From NCBI GenBank assembly GCA_021823385.1, contig JAKAOC010000219.1, positions 1 through 5,108 of the forward strand: 5,108 nt of DNA, in the 5' to 3' direction. The notes beneath the pieces were generated by a model that was not told where the DNA came from, ran no database searches, and saw only the letters and a list, made by a program, of their open reading frames with translations. The DNA is from Actinomycetes bacterium (GTDB lineage: Bacteria; Actinomycetota; Acidimicrobiia; Acidimicrobiales; Acidimicrobiaceae). Both the position numbers and the translations under genes were made by a program. This document shows, piece after piece, positions 1 through 4,857 of the stretch (the first letter of the stretch is position 1; the number at the start of each line of letters is the position of its first letter).

Positions 1-88
1 TGGCGCGGTGACGCGCGGCGAGATAGATGGATGCTCCTGCCAGAAGCAGCACGACAACGGCTACTGCAAGCGGCTTGGCTCCGCGCAC
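1..88 (-). CDS. N-terminus of a membrane-anchored or exported protein (partial, runs off the left edge)
   Basis: The minus strand reads an open frame from a GTG at 88..86 to the window edge, giving 29 residues without a stop. After a short basic start (M-R-G-A-K) there is a run of about 18 hydrophobic residues (PLAVAVVVLLLAGASIYLA), then a basic stretch (ARHRA). This is the layout of a signal peptide or N-terminal anchor helix. There is no cysteine, so it is not an obvious lipoprotein. An AGGGGG ribosome binding site lies 5 bases upstream (99..94), and no other usual start codon occurs in frame before an upstream stop (TAG), which supports this start. It has the same strand as the VOC gene, 110 bases downstream of that gene's stop. 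The hydrophobic start is seen directly; the function cannot be told because the rest lies outside the window. Confidence 0.55.
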   Translation of the reverse strand, partial: MRGAKPLAVAVVVLLLAGASIYLAARHRA

Positions 89-198
89 CGGTACCCCCTG
101 TTCGGCCGCGCGGCCTTTTGCCCCCGTCCCGCGCCGAATAGGCCGATTCTAGGGTCTCGTTGCCGAACCACGCGTGATACCCTGACCGGGCGGCAGTG

Positions 199-963
199 TC
201 AAGGGGCTTGGGTCGCCGGCTGTATGACAAAGGCGCTGCCGGTGGGGTCGGCAAGGTGGCCTATCCTTCCGTACATCGTCTCCTCGGTGGGCCGCTTCAG
301 CGAACCTCCATTGGCCAAGGCGGCGGCCAAGGCGGCTTCGGTGTCGCGCACACCGAAGCGCACTTCCCAGCGTGGCGAAGATTCCCGGTCTTGGAGTATC
401 CCTGCGAACCGCCTTCCCTGATGGTCGGCGGTGGCGTATTGGAATCCGGGCGAGTCGCCCACGGTGCTGATCTCCCAGCCGAATACACCCCGGTAGAAGT
501 CAACGGCACTTTCGTAGTCGCCGGTATGCAGTTCGAACCACTTCGGCGTACCCGGCTCGTCCAGGCGGCCAAAGCCGCTGAACTCCTGCGGAGCCCATAC
601 GCCAACGGCCGCTCCGCTCGGGTCCACCATCATGCCCATCGTGCCCAGGTCCCCGACGGCCATGGCGGGAACCACCACCGTGGCCCCGTGCGAGGCGCCG
701 CGCCCCAGGCTTTCCTCGGCGTTCGCAGTGGCCAGGTAGATCGTCCAGGCGTCGGGCGTGTGGTCAGCGGAATTTTTGGACATGCACCCCGCCACGGGCA
801 CGCCGTCGCAAAGGAACATGAAGTAGCCGCCGAACTGCTCGGCCTGTTCGCCTGCCTTCCAGCCCAGCACGGCTGAATAGAAGGCACGTGCCTTTGCCAC
901 GTCCTTTGTGTACAGGTCTATCCAGCAAGGCTCTCCCGGGAACCATTCCTCCCTAGCGGTCAT
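199..963 (-). CDS. Two-domain VOC family protein (glyoxalase/bleomycin-resistance fold), Cfp30B-like
   Basis: A 254-residue protein made of two tandem VOC (vicinal oxygen chelate) modules, about residues 12-124 and 139-247. Each repeats the family signature: an early strand (PCWIDLYT; KWFELHT), a helix with AFYSAVLGW or DFYRGVFGWE, and a closing DPxG strand (DPSGAAVGVW at 114-123; ADPTGSAFVI at 238-247). Length and arrangement match the actinobacterial Cfp30B/Rv0577-type proteins, probably cytosolic. These are often annotated as glyoxalases but their substrate is mostly unproven, so no reaction is assigned. The frame stays open upstream to 1128, but that extension is rich in Pro, Arg and Gly and has no VOC homology. 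The ATG at 963 sits just before the first VOC strand, with a GGGGG stretch a few bases upstream, and is preferred; a GTG seven codons earlier is the alternative. The gene is preceded by a structured GC-rich leader and appears to be transcribed on its own. Confidence 0.88.
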   Translation of the reverse strand: MTAREEWFPGEPCWIDLYTKDVAKARAFYSAVLGWKAGEQAEQFGGYFMFLCDGVPVAGCMSKNSADHTPDAWTIYLATANAEESLGRGASHGATVVVPAMAVGDLGTMGMMVDPSGAAVGVWAPQEFSGFGRLDEPGTPKWFELHTGDYESAVDFYRGVFGWEISTVGDSPGFQYATADHQGRRFAGILQDRESSPRWEVRFGVRDTEAALAAALANGGSLKRPTEETMYGRIGHLADPTGSAFVIQPATQAP

Positions 964-1001
964 TGCGCCCCCGATCCATCGCACGAAGCGTGGGGGGAAC
1001 T

Positions 1002-1038
1002 CCCGCCCGCCTGGGCAGGCCGGGGTAGGCCGGGCGGG
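1002..1038. repeat. GC-rich inverted repeat in the probable VOC leader
   Basis: CCCGCCCG at 1002-1009 pairs perfectly with CGGGCGGG at 1031-1038. The enclosed bases contain further short self-complementary pieces (GGCC at 1018-1021 and 1028-1031). If the VOC transcript starts upstream of 1038, this would fold in its 5' untranslated region, ending about 38 bases before the start codon. It could also be a consequence of very high local GC. Any regulatory role is inference. Confidence 0.4.
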
Positions 1039-1065
1039 TCGGGGCTCCCTTACGTGGCTAATTCT

Positions 1066-1080
1066 GGCACCGTAGGTGCC
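1066..1080. repeat. Perfect palindromic element GGCACC-gta-GGTGCC
   Basis: A 6-bp perfect inverted repeat with a 3-base centre, about 100 bases upstream of the VOC start codon. Its size and symmetry suit either an operator for a dimeric regulator or a small hairpin. There is no U-tract on either side, so it is not an obvious terminator. Function is not determined. Confidence 0.35.
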
Positions 1081-1226
1081 TCTTCGTGCCCAAAGGGGTG
1101 GGAATCCTGGTGCAGCCCCCTTGGCCAAGACCTACCTCAAGGCGGTTGCCAAAGTGGGGTTCACCATCCGACTTACGCGCACTGGATGCACGCCCGTATC
1201 CCATCAGGTCACGAAGTTCCCGGCAA

Positions 1227-1270
1227 ACACAGAGCCGGAGTCCACCAATTGGCGAACTCCGGCTCTGTGT
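1227..1270 (-). terminator. Probable intrinsic terminator of ssrA
   Basis: A perfect 15-bp inverted repeat: ACACAGAGCCGGAGT at 1227-1241 and its exact complement at 1256-1270, with a 14-base loop that itself contains the palindrome CCAATTGG. On the minus strand it begins at the last base of the tmRNA CCA and is followed by a short run of T (GTGTTTG). Position and strength make it the ssrA terminator. The U-tract is short, so some read-through is possible. The stem starts at the mature 3' end, so 3' processing must cut at the foot of the hairpin. Confidence 0.8.
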
Positions 1271-1619
1271 GGTGGAGGTGGCGGGAATTGAACCCGCGTC
1301 CTTCGGCCCCTTCGCATGGCTTCTCCGAGTGCAGCTAGTCGTAAATTTTCTTCAGCGGGCTACTGCTAGCGCCTGGCCCTCTGCCTATCTCGTAAGTTTT
1401 CGTCCGGCGGTTCCGAGACCGCCACCGGCTTATCTCTCTTTGATCTCGCCCTTTGACCGCCCTAAGAGCTCGGGCGGGAAGGACGTCGCAGAATTAATTA
1501 AGCTGCGAGTGCGAGCTGAGGCTCGGCGTTTATTTTTGTTTCCGGCTCTTTAGCGTGGATCCGGACACCACGACTCGCTTCCCATGCGTCAAATACCAAA
1601 GTCGAAGCCTGTCACCCCC
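1270..1619 (-). ncRNA. ssrA: tmRNA (transfer-messenger RNA), one-piece
   Basis: A 350-nt tmRNA, which rescues stalled ribosomes together with SmpB and adds a degradation tag. The ends are fixed by the acceptor stem: 5' GGGGGUG (1619..1613) pairs with 3' CACCUCC (with one G-U pair), followed by A-CCA, so CCA is encoded (1272..1270). The T arm GCGGG-UUCAAUU-CCCGC and the conserved 5' motif AGGCUUCGAC are both present. The long P2 helix is visible as GCAUGG (1587..1582) with CCAUGC (1319..1314), plus CGAGU with ACUCG. A first pseudoknot stem, UCCGG/CCGGA, lies before the tag. After the tag are stems CCGCCC/GGGCGG (1477..1472 with 1462..1457) and GGCGGU/ACCGCC (1423..1418 with 1411..1406), consistent with the later pseudoknots. 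It lies 57 bases downstream of smpB on the same strand. The order of genes and the standard non-permuted structure leave little doubt. Confidence 0.96.
1498..1527 (-). other. tmRNA tag reading frame, A-E-P-Q-L-A-L-A-A-stop
   Basis: Within the tmRNA, the frame GCC GAG CCT CAG CTC GCA CTC GCA GCT TAA encodes AEPQLALAA, ending in the ALAA that ClpXP-type proteases recognise. It follows the A-rich single strand AAAAAUAAAC, comparable to the sequence before the resume codon in other actinobacterial tmRNAs. The GCC is chosen as resume codon by that comparison. If AAC one codon earlier were used, the tag would be NAEPQLALAA. With the alanine carried by the tRNA domain the full tag would be AAEPQLALAA. 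This is short compared with tags of Mycobacterium or Streptomyces. Confidence 0.82.
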
Positions 1620-1676
1620 GTGCTTTATCCAATGCCCTCGGGCGCTGGAATACTCCAGTCTAGCGGCCGGCGGGGG
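1620..1676 (-). promoter_or_regulatory. smpB-ssrA spacer with possible ssrA promoter
   Basis: The 57 bases between the smpB stop and the tmRNA 5' end contain GGATAA at 1630..1625, five bases before the tmRNA 5' end, as a possible -10. No good -35 is seen (GTATTC or TTCCAG at the expected place are poor). A small inverted repeat CTGGA-atac-TCCAG at 1645-1658 lies just upstream, and CTAGC/GCTAG arms at 1660-1664 and 1676-1680 straddle the smpB end. These could be an operator or a weak smpB terminator. Whether ssrA has its own promoter or is processed from an smpB-ssrA transcript cannot be settled here. Confidence 0.35.
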
Positions 1677-2180
1677 CTAGCGCCGACTGCGCCTGGCGTC
1701 GGCCATCTCCCTGGCGGACTCGCGGGCGACAGTGCGCTCGGCGAGCACCCGGCGCTTGTCGTAGAGCCTCTTGCCGCGGGCCAGCCCGATCAGGATCTTG
1801 GCGCGCCCATCCTTGAAGTAGAGGGAGAGTGGCACCAGGGTGAGCGACTTCTGCTGCAGCTTCCCGGTCAGCTCGTCGATCTCGTCGCGGTGCGCGAGCA
1901 GCTTGCGAGGCCGCAGCGGGTCGGTCTCGCCGAAGCCACGCGCGAACTCGTACCGGGCGATGTTCATCTGGTAAAGCCAGATCTCGCCGGAGATGACGCG
2001 GGCAAAGGCGTCCTGGATCTGCGCTCGACCCAGCCGCAGCGACTTCACCTCGGCTCCGCGCAGCTCGATCCCGCACTCGAGCTCCTCGAGGATCTCGTAC
2101 TCGTGGCGGGCGCGCTTGTTCTGGGCGATCAGCTTGCGCCCGGTGCCTACCTTGTTGGTGGGGGAGCCCTTCTTTTTCAT
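1677..2180 (-). CDS. smpB: SsrA-binding protein SmpB
   Basis: A 167-residue SmpB, the protein that binds the tRNA-like end of tmRNA and takes it into the empty A site of a stalled ribosome. The family signature is clear: ARHEYEILEELECGIELRG followed by AEVKSLR (to residue 49), a middle WLYQMNIARYE (68-78), RPRKLLAHRDEIDEL (90-104) and the closing KILIGLARGKRLYDKRR (128-144) with the invariant DKR. The C-terminal tail (145-167) is rich in Arg, Glu and Ala, as expected for the tail that becomes helical in the mRNA channel. Length is close to the usual 150-165, with a short basic N-terminal extension (MKKKGSPTNK). Start ATG at 2180 is supported by GAGGAAGG a few bases upstream. It sits directly before ssrA on the same strand, so both partners of trans-translation are together, and is divergent from mec with only 28 bases between start codons. 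Its promoter therefore probably lies within the mec reading frame. Confidence 0.97.
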   Translation of the reverse strand: MKKKGSPTNKVGTGRKLIAQNKRARHEYEILEELECGIELRGAEVKSLRLGRAQIQDAFARVISGEIWLYQMNIARYEFARGFGETDPLRPRKLLAHRDEIDELTGKLQQKSLTLVPLSLYFKDGRAKILIGLARGKRLYDKRRVLAERTVARESAREMADARRSRR

Positions 2181-2208
2181 GTTCCTTCCTCACAGCGGAA
2201 TTAGCCTC
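2181..2208. promoter_or_regulatory. 28-bp divergent smpB/mec start region
   Basis: The start codons of smpB (minus) and mec (plus) are only 28 bases apart. The gap carries the smpB ribosome binding site (GAGGAAGG, 2191..2184) and a weaker GCGGAA before mec (2195-2200). There is no room for a promoter, so both promoters must lie inside the opposite gene and their transcripts must overlap at the 5' ends. No clear -10/-35 was picked out in the coding sequences. Confidence 0.5.
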
Positions 2209-2610
2209 GTGGGCGTGCTCAAGATCTCTCGCGAACTGATCACCAGGATGATCTCGCACGCGCTCGACGAGTACCCGCTGGAAGCGTGCGGGCTGCTCGG
2301 CGGCGATGCCGAGTTGGCCAAGGAAGTCTATCCCGCCCGCAACGACGCGGCATCCGCCCGCGTCTACACGCTCAACCCCCTCGACCATCTCAAGGCTGAT
2401 CGGGCCGCGGAGGCAACCGGGCATGAGATCATCGGCGTCTATCACTCCCACACCCATTCCGAGGCCTATCCCTCCCAGACCGATGTCGCCCAGGCCCCCG
2501 ACCCCAGCTGGCACTACGTGCTCGTCTCCTTGAAGCGCACGCAACCGGTGGTGCGCTCCTATCGCATCGTTGCGGGAACGATAGTCGAGGAGGATGTGGT
2601 TGAATTGTAA
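2209..2610 (+). CDS. mec: JAMM/MPN+ metalloprotease releasing cysteine from CysO (M67 family, Mec)
   Basis: A 133-residue zinc-dependent JAMM protease, cytosolic. The full active-site pattern is visible: catalytic Glu in YPLEACGLLGG (E25), and H-S-H at 79-81, then seven residues, Ser89, two residues and Asp92 (HSHTHSEAYPSQTD), which is the H-x-H-x7-S-x2-D zinc motif. The run from the zinc motif through APDPSWHYVLVSLKR to RSYRI closely resembles M. tuberculosis Mec (Rv1334), which hydrolyses the CysO-cysteine bond to free cysteine. It is followed after 42 bases by cysO and then cysM, the same order as in mycobacteria, which fixes the assignment. The frame is open further upstream, but that part overlaps smpB antisense and has no family similarity. 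GTG at 2209 (MGVLKISREL) places the start at the normal family position; GTG at 2215 is equally possible and would shorten it by two residues. Given the Ser-Asp tail of the neighbouring CysO, it may also trim the carrier. Confidence 0.92.
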   Translation: MGVLKISRELITRMISHALDEYPLEACGLLGGDAELAKEVYPARNDAASARVYTLNPLDHLKADRAAEATGHEIIGVYHSHTHSEAYPSQTDVAQAPDPSWHYVLVSLKRTQPVVRSYRIVAGTIVEEDVVEL

Positions 2611-2618
2611 AGGGATAA

Positions 2619-2642
2619 AAACCTATCGGATTTATAGGGTTT
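2619..2642. promoter_or_regulatory. AT-rich imperfect hairpin abutting the cysO ribosome binding site
   Basis: AAACCTAT (2619-2626) pairs with ATAGGGTTT (2634-2642) except for one bulged G, leaving a 7-base loop CGGATTT. It ends exactly where the cysO ribosome binding site AGGAGG (2643-2648) begins. The surrounding 42-base mec-cysO gap is strikingly AT-rich for this genome. TTGAAT at 2600-2605 with TATCGG at 2624-2629 (18-base spacing) is a possible weak internal promoter. Whether this is an operator, a translation-control hairpin or an internal promoter cannot be decided from sequence. Confidence 0.4.
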
Positions 2643-2652
2643 AGGAGGCGCT

Positions 2653-2934
2653 ATGGCTGTGGAGATCCGCATACCGACGGTGCTGCGGCCCGCAGTGGCG
2701 GGCCAGTCGGTGGTAAAGGCCGAGGGCGGGACGATCGGTGAGCTGCTGGGAAGCCTTGCCCGTGAGTACCCGGCCATAGCCGGCCAGGTGATCGGAAGCG
2801 ATGGCGCGATGCATCGCTTCGTCAACATCTATCTCAACGACGACGACGTCCGCTACTTGGGCAAGCTGGACACCAAAGTCGCCGAAGGGGACGTAGTCTC
2901 CATCCTTCCCGCGGTGGCGGGCGGCTCGGACTGA
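2653..2934 (+). CDS. cysO: Ubiquitin-like sulfur carrier protein CysO (MoaD/ThiS family) with Ser-Asp tail
   Basis: A 93-residue beta-grasp sulfur carrier. It opens with IRIPTVLRP, has the central HRFVNIYLNDDDVRYL (54-69) and ends in VVSILPAVAGG-SD. These blocks match M. tuberculosis CysO (Rv1335), whose C-terminal Gly-Gly is thiocarboxylated and serves as sulfide donor for CysM; the cysteine formed on it is released by Mec. Here Gly90-Gly91 are followed by Ser92-Asp93 and a TGA, so the active diglycine is not at the end as encoded. The codons GGC GGC TCG GAC TGA are in the clear frame, with no sign of frameshift. The carrier would need trimming to Gly91 before activation (an inference). Start ATG has an excellent ribosome binding site, AGGAGG, four bases upstream. 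The activating E1-like (MoeZ-type) enzyme is not in this window. Confidence 0.93.
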   Translation: MAVEIRIPTVLRPAVAGQSVVKAEGGTIGELLGSLAREYPAIAGQVIGSDGAMHRFVNIYLNDDDVRYLGKLDTKVAEGDVVSILPAVAGGSD

Positions 2935-2971
2935 TTCCTCCGCCGGCATCGGGTCAAAAGAAGGTGCGGCC

Positions 2972-3919
2972 ATGACCGTCTATTCCAGCGTGCTGGACAT
3001 TATCGGCAACACTCCCATGGTGGATGTGAGTTTGCTGTCGCCGAATCCGCGGGTGCGGATCTTTGCCAAGCTCGAAGGGCAGAATCCGGGGGGATCCGTC
3101 AAGGACCGGGTCGCCCTCTCCATGATCGAGCAGGCCGAGAAAGAGGGGATCCTCGTCCCCGGTTCGGTCCTCATAGAACCATCGAGCGGCAACACCGGCA
3201 TCGGCCTGGCCATGGTCTGCCGGATGAAGGGGTATCGCATCAAGATCGTCCTGCCCTCGAACGTCTCCATCGAACGCAAACAGCTGCTTGCGTTGTGGGG
3301 GGCGGAGATCATCGAGTCGCCGGGAAGCGAGGGATCCAACGGCGCGGTTCGTATGGCGCGCCGGCTGGCCGACGAGCATCCCGAATGGGTCTTCCTTTAT
3401 CAGTACGGGAACCCTGCCAACCCCAGGGCACACTACGAGGGTACAGGCCCAGAGATTTGGCGCGACGTGCCTGCGGTGACGCATTTCATAGGCGGCCTGG
3501 GCACCTCCGGGACCCTCATGGGCGTGGGCCGGTTCCTGAAGGACCGCAACCCTTTGGTCCAGGTGTGGGCGATCGAGCCGCCTACCGGGGAGATGGTTGA
3601 CGGGCTTCGCAACCTGGACGACGGCTACATCCCCCCGGTCTTCATCGACAACAACGGCTTCGAGCTTCTGGATCGCAAGACGGTGGTTGGTCCTCGGGAT
3701 TCGATCGAGTGGACGCGCCGTCTCATCGACGTCGGGATCTTCGCCGGGATCTCCTCGGGGGCGGTGATGGCCGGAGCGGCCAAGTGTGCGAGCTCGATCG
3801 ACGAGGGCAGCATCGTGGTTCTGTTGCCCGACGGAGGCTGGAAGTACCTCTCCACCGGAGCCTGGACCGACGACCTGGATACGGTGACCGAGCGGGCTAA
3901 GTCGATCGTCTACTTCTAG
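2972..3919 (+). CDS. cysM: O-phosphoserine sulfhydrylase CysM (PLP-dependent, CysO-linked cysteine synthase)
   Basis: A 315-residue fold-type II PLP enzyme. Visible landmarks are IGNTPMV (11-17), the PLP lysine K44 in NPGGSVKDR, the substrate loop SSGNTGIGLA (71-80), GRNxLL-like SIERKQLLALWGA (99-111), YQYGNPANPRAHY (144-155), the phosphate-binding loop GGLGTSGT (174-181) and GIFAGISSGA (255-264) with the serine that contacts the PLP ring nitrogen. It follows M. tuberculosis CysM (Rv1336) with a constant offset: K44 corresponds to K51, and R213 in GLRNLDDGY to R220, the residue tied to O-phosphoserine rather than O-acetylserine use. The C-terminus ends with an aromatic residue (SIVYF), comparable with the mycobacterial tail that folds into the active site. 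It makes an aminoacrylate from O-phosphoserine, which takes sulfur from CysO thiocarboxylate. Start ATG has AAGAAGG 7 bases upstream; it lies 37 bases after cysO and is surely co-transcribed with it. Confidence 0.95.
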   Translation: MTVYSSVLDIIGNTPMVDVSLLSPNPRVRIFAKLEGQNPGGSVKDRVALSMIEQAEKEGILVPGSVLIEPSSGNTGIGLAMVCRMKGYRIKIVLPSNVSIERKQLLALWGAEIIESPGSEGSNGAVRMARRLADEHPEWVFLYQYGNPANPRAHYEGTGPEIWRDVPAVTHFIGGLGTSGTLMGVGRFLKDRNPLVQVWAIEPPTGEMVDGLRNLDDGYIPPVFIDNNGFELLDRKTVVGPRDSIEWTRRLIDVGIFAGISSGAVMAGAAKCASSIDEGSIVVLLPDGGWKYLSTGAWTDDLDTVTERAKSIVYF

Positions 3920-3934
3920 CCGCGCATTTCCGGG

Positions 3935-3976
3935 CCGGAGTCGTACCGCACGCCGTGCGGTCTTGGACCGCTCCGG
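3935..3976 (+). terminator. GC-rich nested hairpin after cysM (possible terminator)
   Basis: Inner perfect stem ACCGCAC-gcc-GTGCGGT (3945-3961) is enclosed by CCGGAG (3935-3940) and CTCCGG (3971-3976). It starts 16 bases after the cysM stop. No T-run follows, so it is not a classical intrinsic terminator, but strong GC hairpins without U-tracts are common at gene ends in high-GC actinobacteria. It separates the cysteine operon from the MDMPI-like gene. It may instead allow partial read-through. Confidence 0.42.
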
Positions 3977-4023
3977 GCCAGGTTGCGGCCGATCCCGGCC
4001 AGGGGACCGCTAGAGATGGAATC

Positions 4024-4779
4024 GTGGAGGTAGTCGAGTACATATCGGCTCTCGAGCGCGAAGGGCGACTTCTTATCGAGTCGGCTCGAATCGCCGGGCT
4101 CGAGGCCCCGGTACCCACCTGTCCGGGCTGGCGCGTCCGCGAGCTGCTCGCCCACATCAACTACGTGCACCGTTGGGCCACGGCCTATGTTGCGGGCGCC
4201 CTGACCGAGATGCTGCCCGAGCCCGCCGAGGAGGAGATCCTCCGGAGCGCCCCGCGCGATGACGAACTCTTCGATAGCGCGGAGGAGGGCCATGCCGCGC
4301 TGGTCCGCGCTCTTGGCGATGCCCCTCCCGACCTGAACTGCTGGACCTTTCTGCCCGCGGCCAGCCCACTTGCGATGTGGGCTCGCAGGCAGGCGCACGA
4401 GACCGCCGTCCATCGCGTCGATGCCGAGCTGGCCGCCGGGAGGATCCCGCAGCCGCTCGATAAGCGCCTCGCAGTCGACGGTGTGGACGAGCTACTTCTT
4501 TCGATGTTGTCCCGCGGGGAGCCGCCCAAGGAGGCGGAAACCGGACTTGGCGCAATTTGCCTCGAGGCGCGTGGCCTCGAGGAGAGCTGGAGTGTGCGCC
4601 TGGGCGAGAGCGACGTCCGGGCCGAGGCTGGTGAGGCACCTTGGGATCTGTTGATTAGGGCCGGGGCCTCCGACCTCTTCCTTTTGCTGTGGAACCGTCC
4701 GAGCCTGGAAAAGCCTGAACTGAGGGGGGAGACCGGACTGCTCGACCTTTGGCGGGAGCGGATTCGGGTCACCTGGTAG
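4024..4779 (+). CDS. Maleylpyruvate isomerase (MDMPI) family, mycothiol-dependent enzyme-like protein
   Basis: A 251-residue protein of the DinB/MDMPI four-helix metalloenzyme group, common in actinobacteria and often mycothiol-dependent. Domain order is typical: an N-terminal helix (EYISALEREGRLL), then TCPGWRVRELLAHINYVHRWA (32-52), then WARRQAHETAVHRVDAELAAG (119-139), and a C-terminal domain with the usual EAPWDLLIRAGASDLFLLLWNR (204-225). The likely metal ligands are all present: H44, E126 and H130. In Corynebacterium the founding member isomerises maleylpyruvate with mycothiol, but most members have unknown substrates, so no reaction is assigned. The frame is open back to a GTG at 3955, but that codon lies inside the hairpin after cysM; GTG at 4024 starts at the normal family position, although its ribosome binding site is poor. 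It follows cysM by 104 bases on the same strand, so co-transcription is uncertain. It implies that the host makes mycothiol, which uses cysteine. Confidence 0.86.
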   Translation: MEVVEYISALEREGRLLIESARIAGLEAPVPTCPGWRVRELLAHINYVHRWATAYVAGALTEMLPEPAEEEILRSAPRDDELFDSAEEGHAALVRALGDAPPDLNCWTFLPAASPLAMWARRQAHETAVHRVDAELAAGRIPQPLDKRLAVDGVDELLLSMLSRGEPPKEAETGLGAICLEARGLEESWSVRLGESDVRAEAGEAPWDLLIRAGASDLFLLLWNRPSLEKPELRGETGLLDLWRERIRVTW

Positions 4780-4824
4780 CGATTTTCACGCTCGTGGAGT
4801 TGCCGGCGGCCATGAGCGCCCTGC

Positions 4825-4852
4825 CCGGTCCGACCGCCTTGGGACCGGACCG
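4825..4852. terminator. Inverted repeat between the MDMPI-like gene and tRNA-Leu (possible two-way terminator)
   Basis: CCGGTCC at 4825-4831 pairs with GGACCGG at 4842-4848, and an alternative register pairs CGGTCCG (4826-4832) with CGGACCG (4846-4852). It lies just past the 3' end of tRNA-Leu and 45 bases after the MDMPI-like stop, the junction of two convergent genes. No T-run flanks it on either strand, so the terminator reading is tentative. Confidence 0.4.
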
Positions 4853-4857
4853 CAATG

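Larger units (their letters stand above)
964..1226. other. Intergenic region between ssrA terminator and the VOC gene
   Basis: No convincing gene is seen here on either strand; open frames crossing it are low-complexity continuations of neighbours or run into the tmRNA. It should contain the promoter of the VOC gene (minus strand), but no clear -35/-10 pair stands out. What can be seen are two inverted repeats, listed separately: a perfect 6-bp palindrome with a 3-base loop, and an 8-bp GC-only stem close to the VOC start. The stretch 1100-1226 shows nothing recognisable. Confidence 0.6.

Noticed and set aside
964..1128. N-terminal extension of the VOC protein to an ATG at 1128
   Set aside because: The added 55 residues are Pro/Arg/Gly-rich, encoded by the GC-rich repeat region, and lack VOC similarity; the ATG at 963 sits at the normal family start.
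1130..1340. Phage or island attachment site at the tmRNA 3' end
   Set aside because: tmRNA genes are frequent integration targets, but no second copy of the 3' end, integrase or mobile gene is seen in this window.
1054..1553. Plus-strand open frames across 1054-1553, with peptide EVAGIEPAS
   Set aside because: They read antisense through the tmRNA and its terminator; the peptide is the usual antisense translation of a T-arm and acceptor stem.
1993..2208. N-terminal extension of Mec to an ATG at 1993
   Set aside because: It would be encoded entirely antisense to smpB, and the Mec family begins near the chosen GTG.
1660..2544. Minus-strand open frame of 294 residues over smpB and mec
   Set aside because: It is out of frame with smpB and antisense to mec, is highly Arg/Ala-rich in its second half, and both real genes have diagnostic motifs in other frames.
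2954..3484. Minus-strand open frame of 176 residues opposite cysM
   Set aside because: It is the antisense shadow of cysM, with no recognisable domain and no ribosome binding site.
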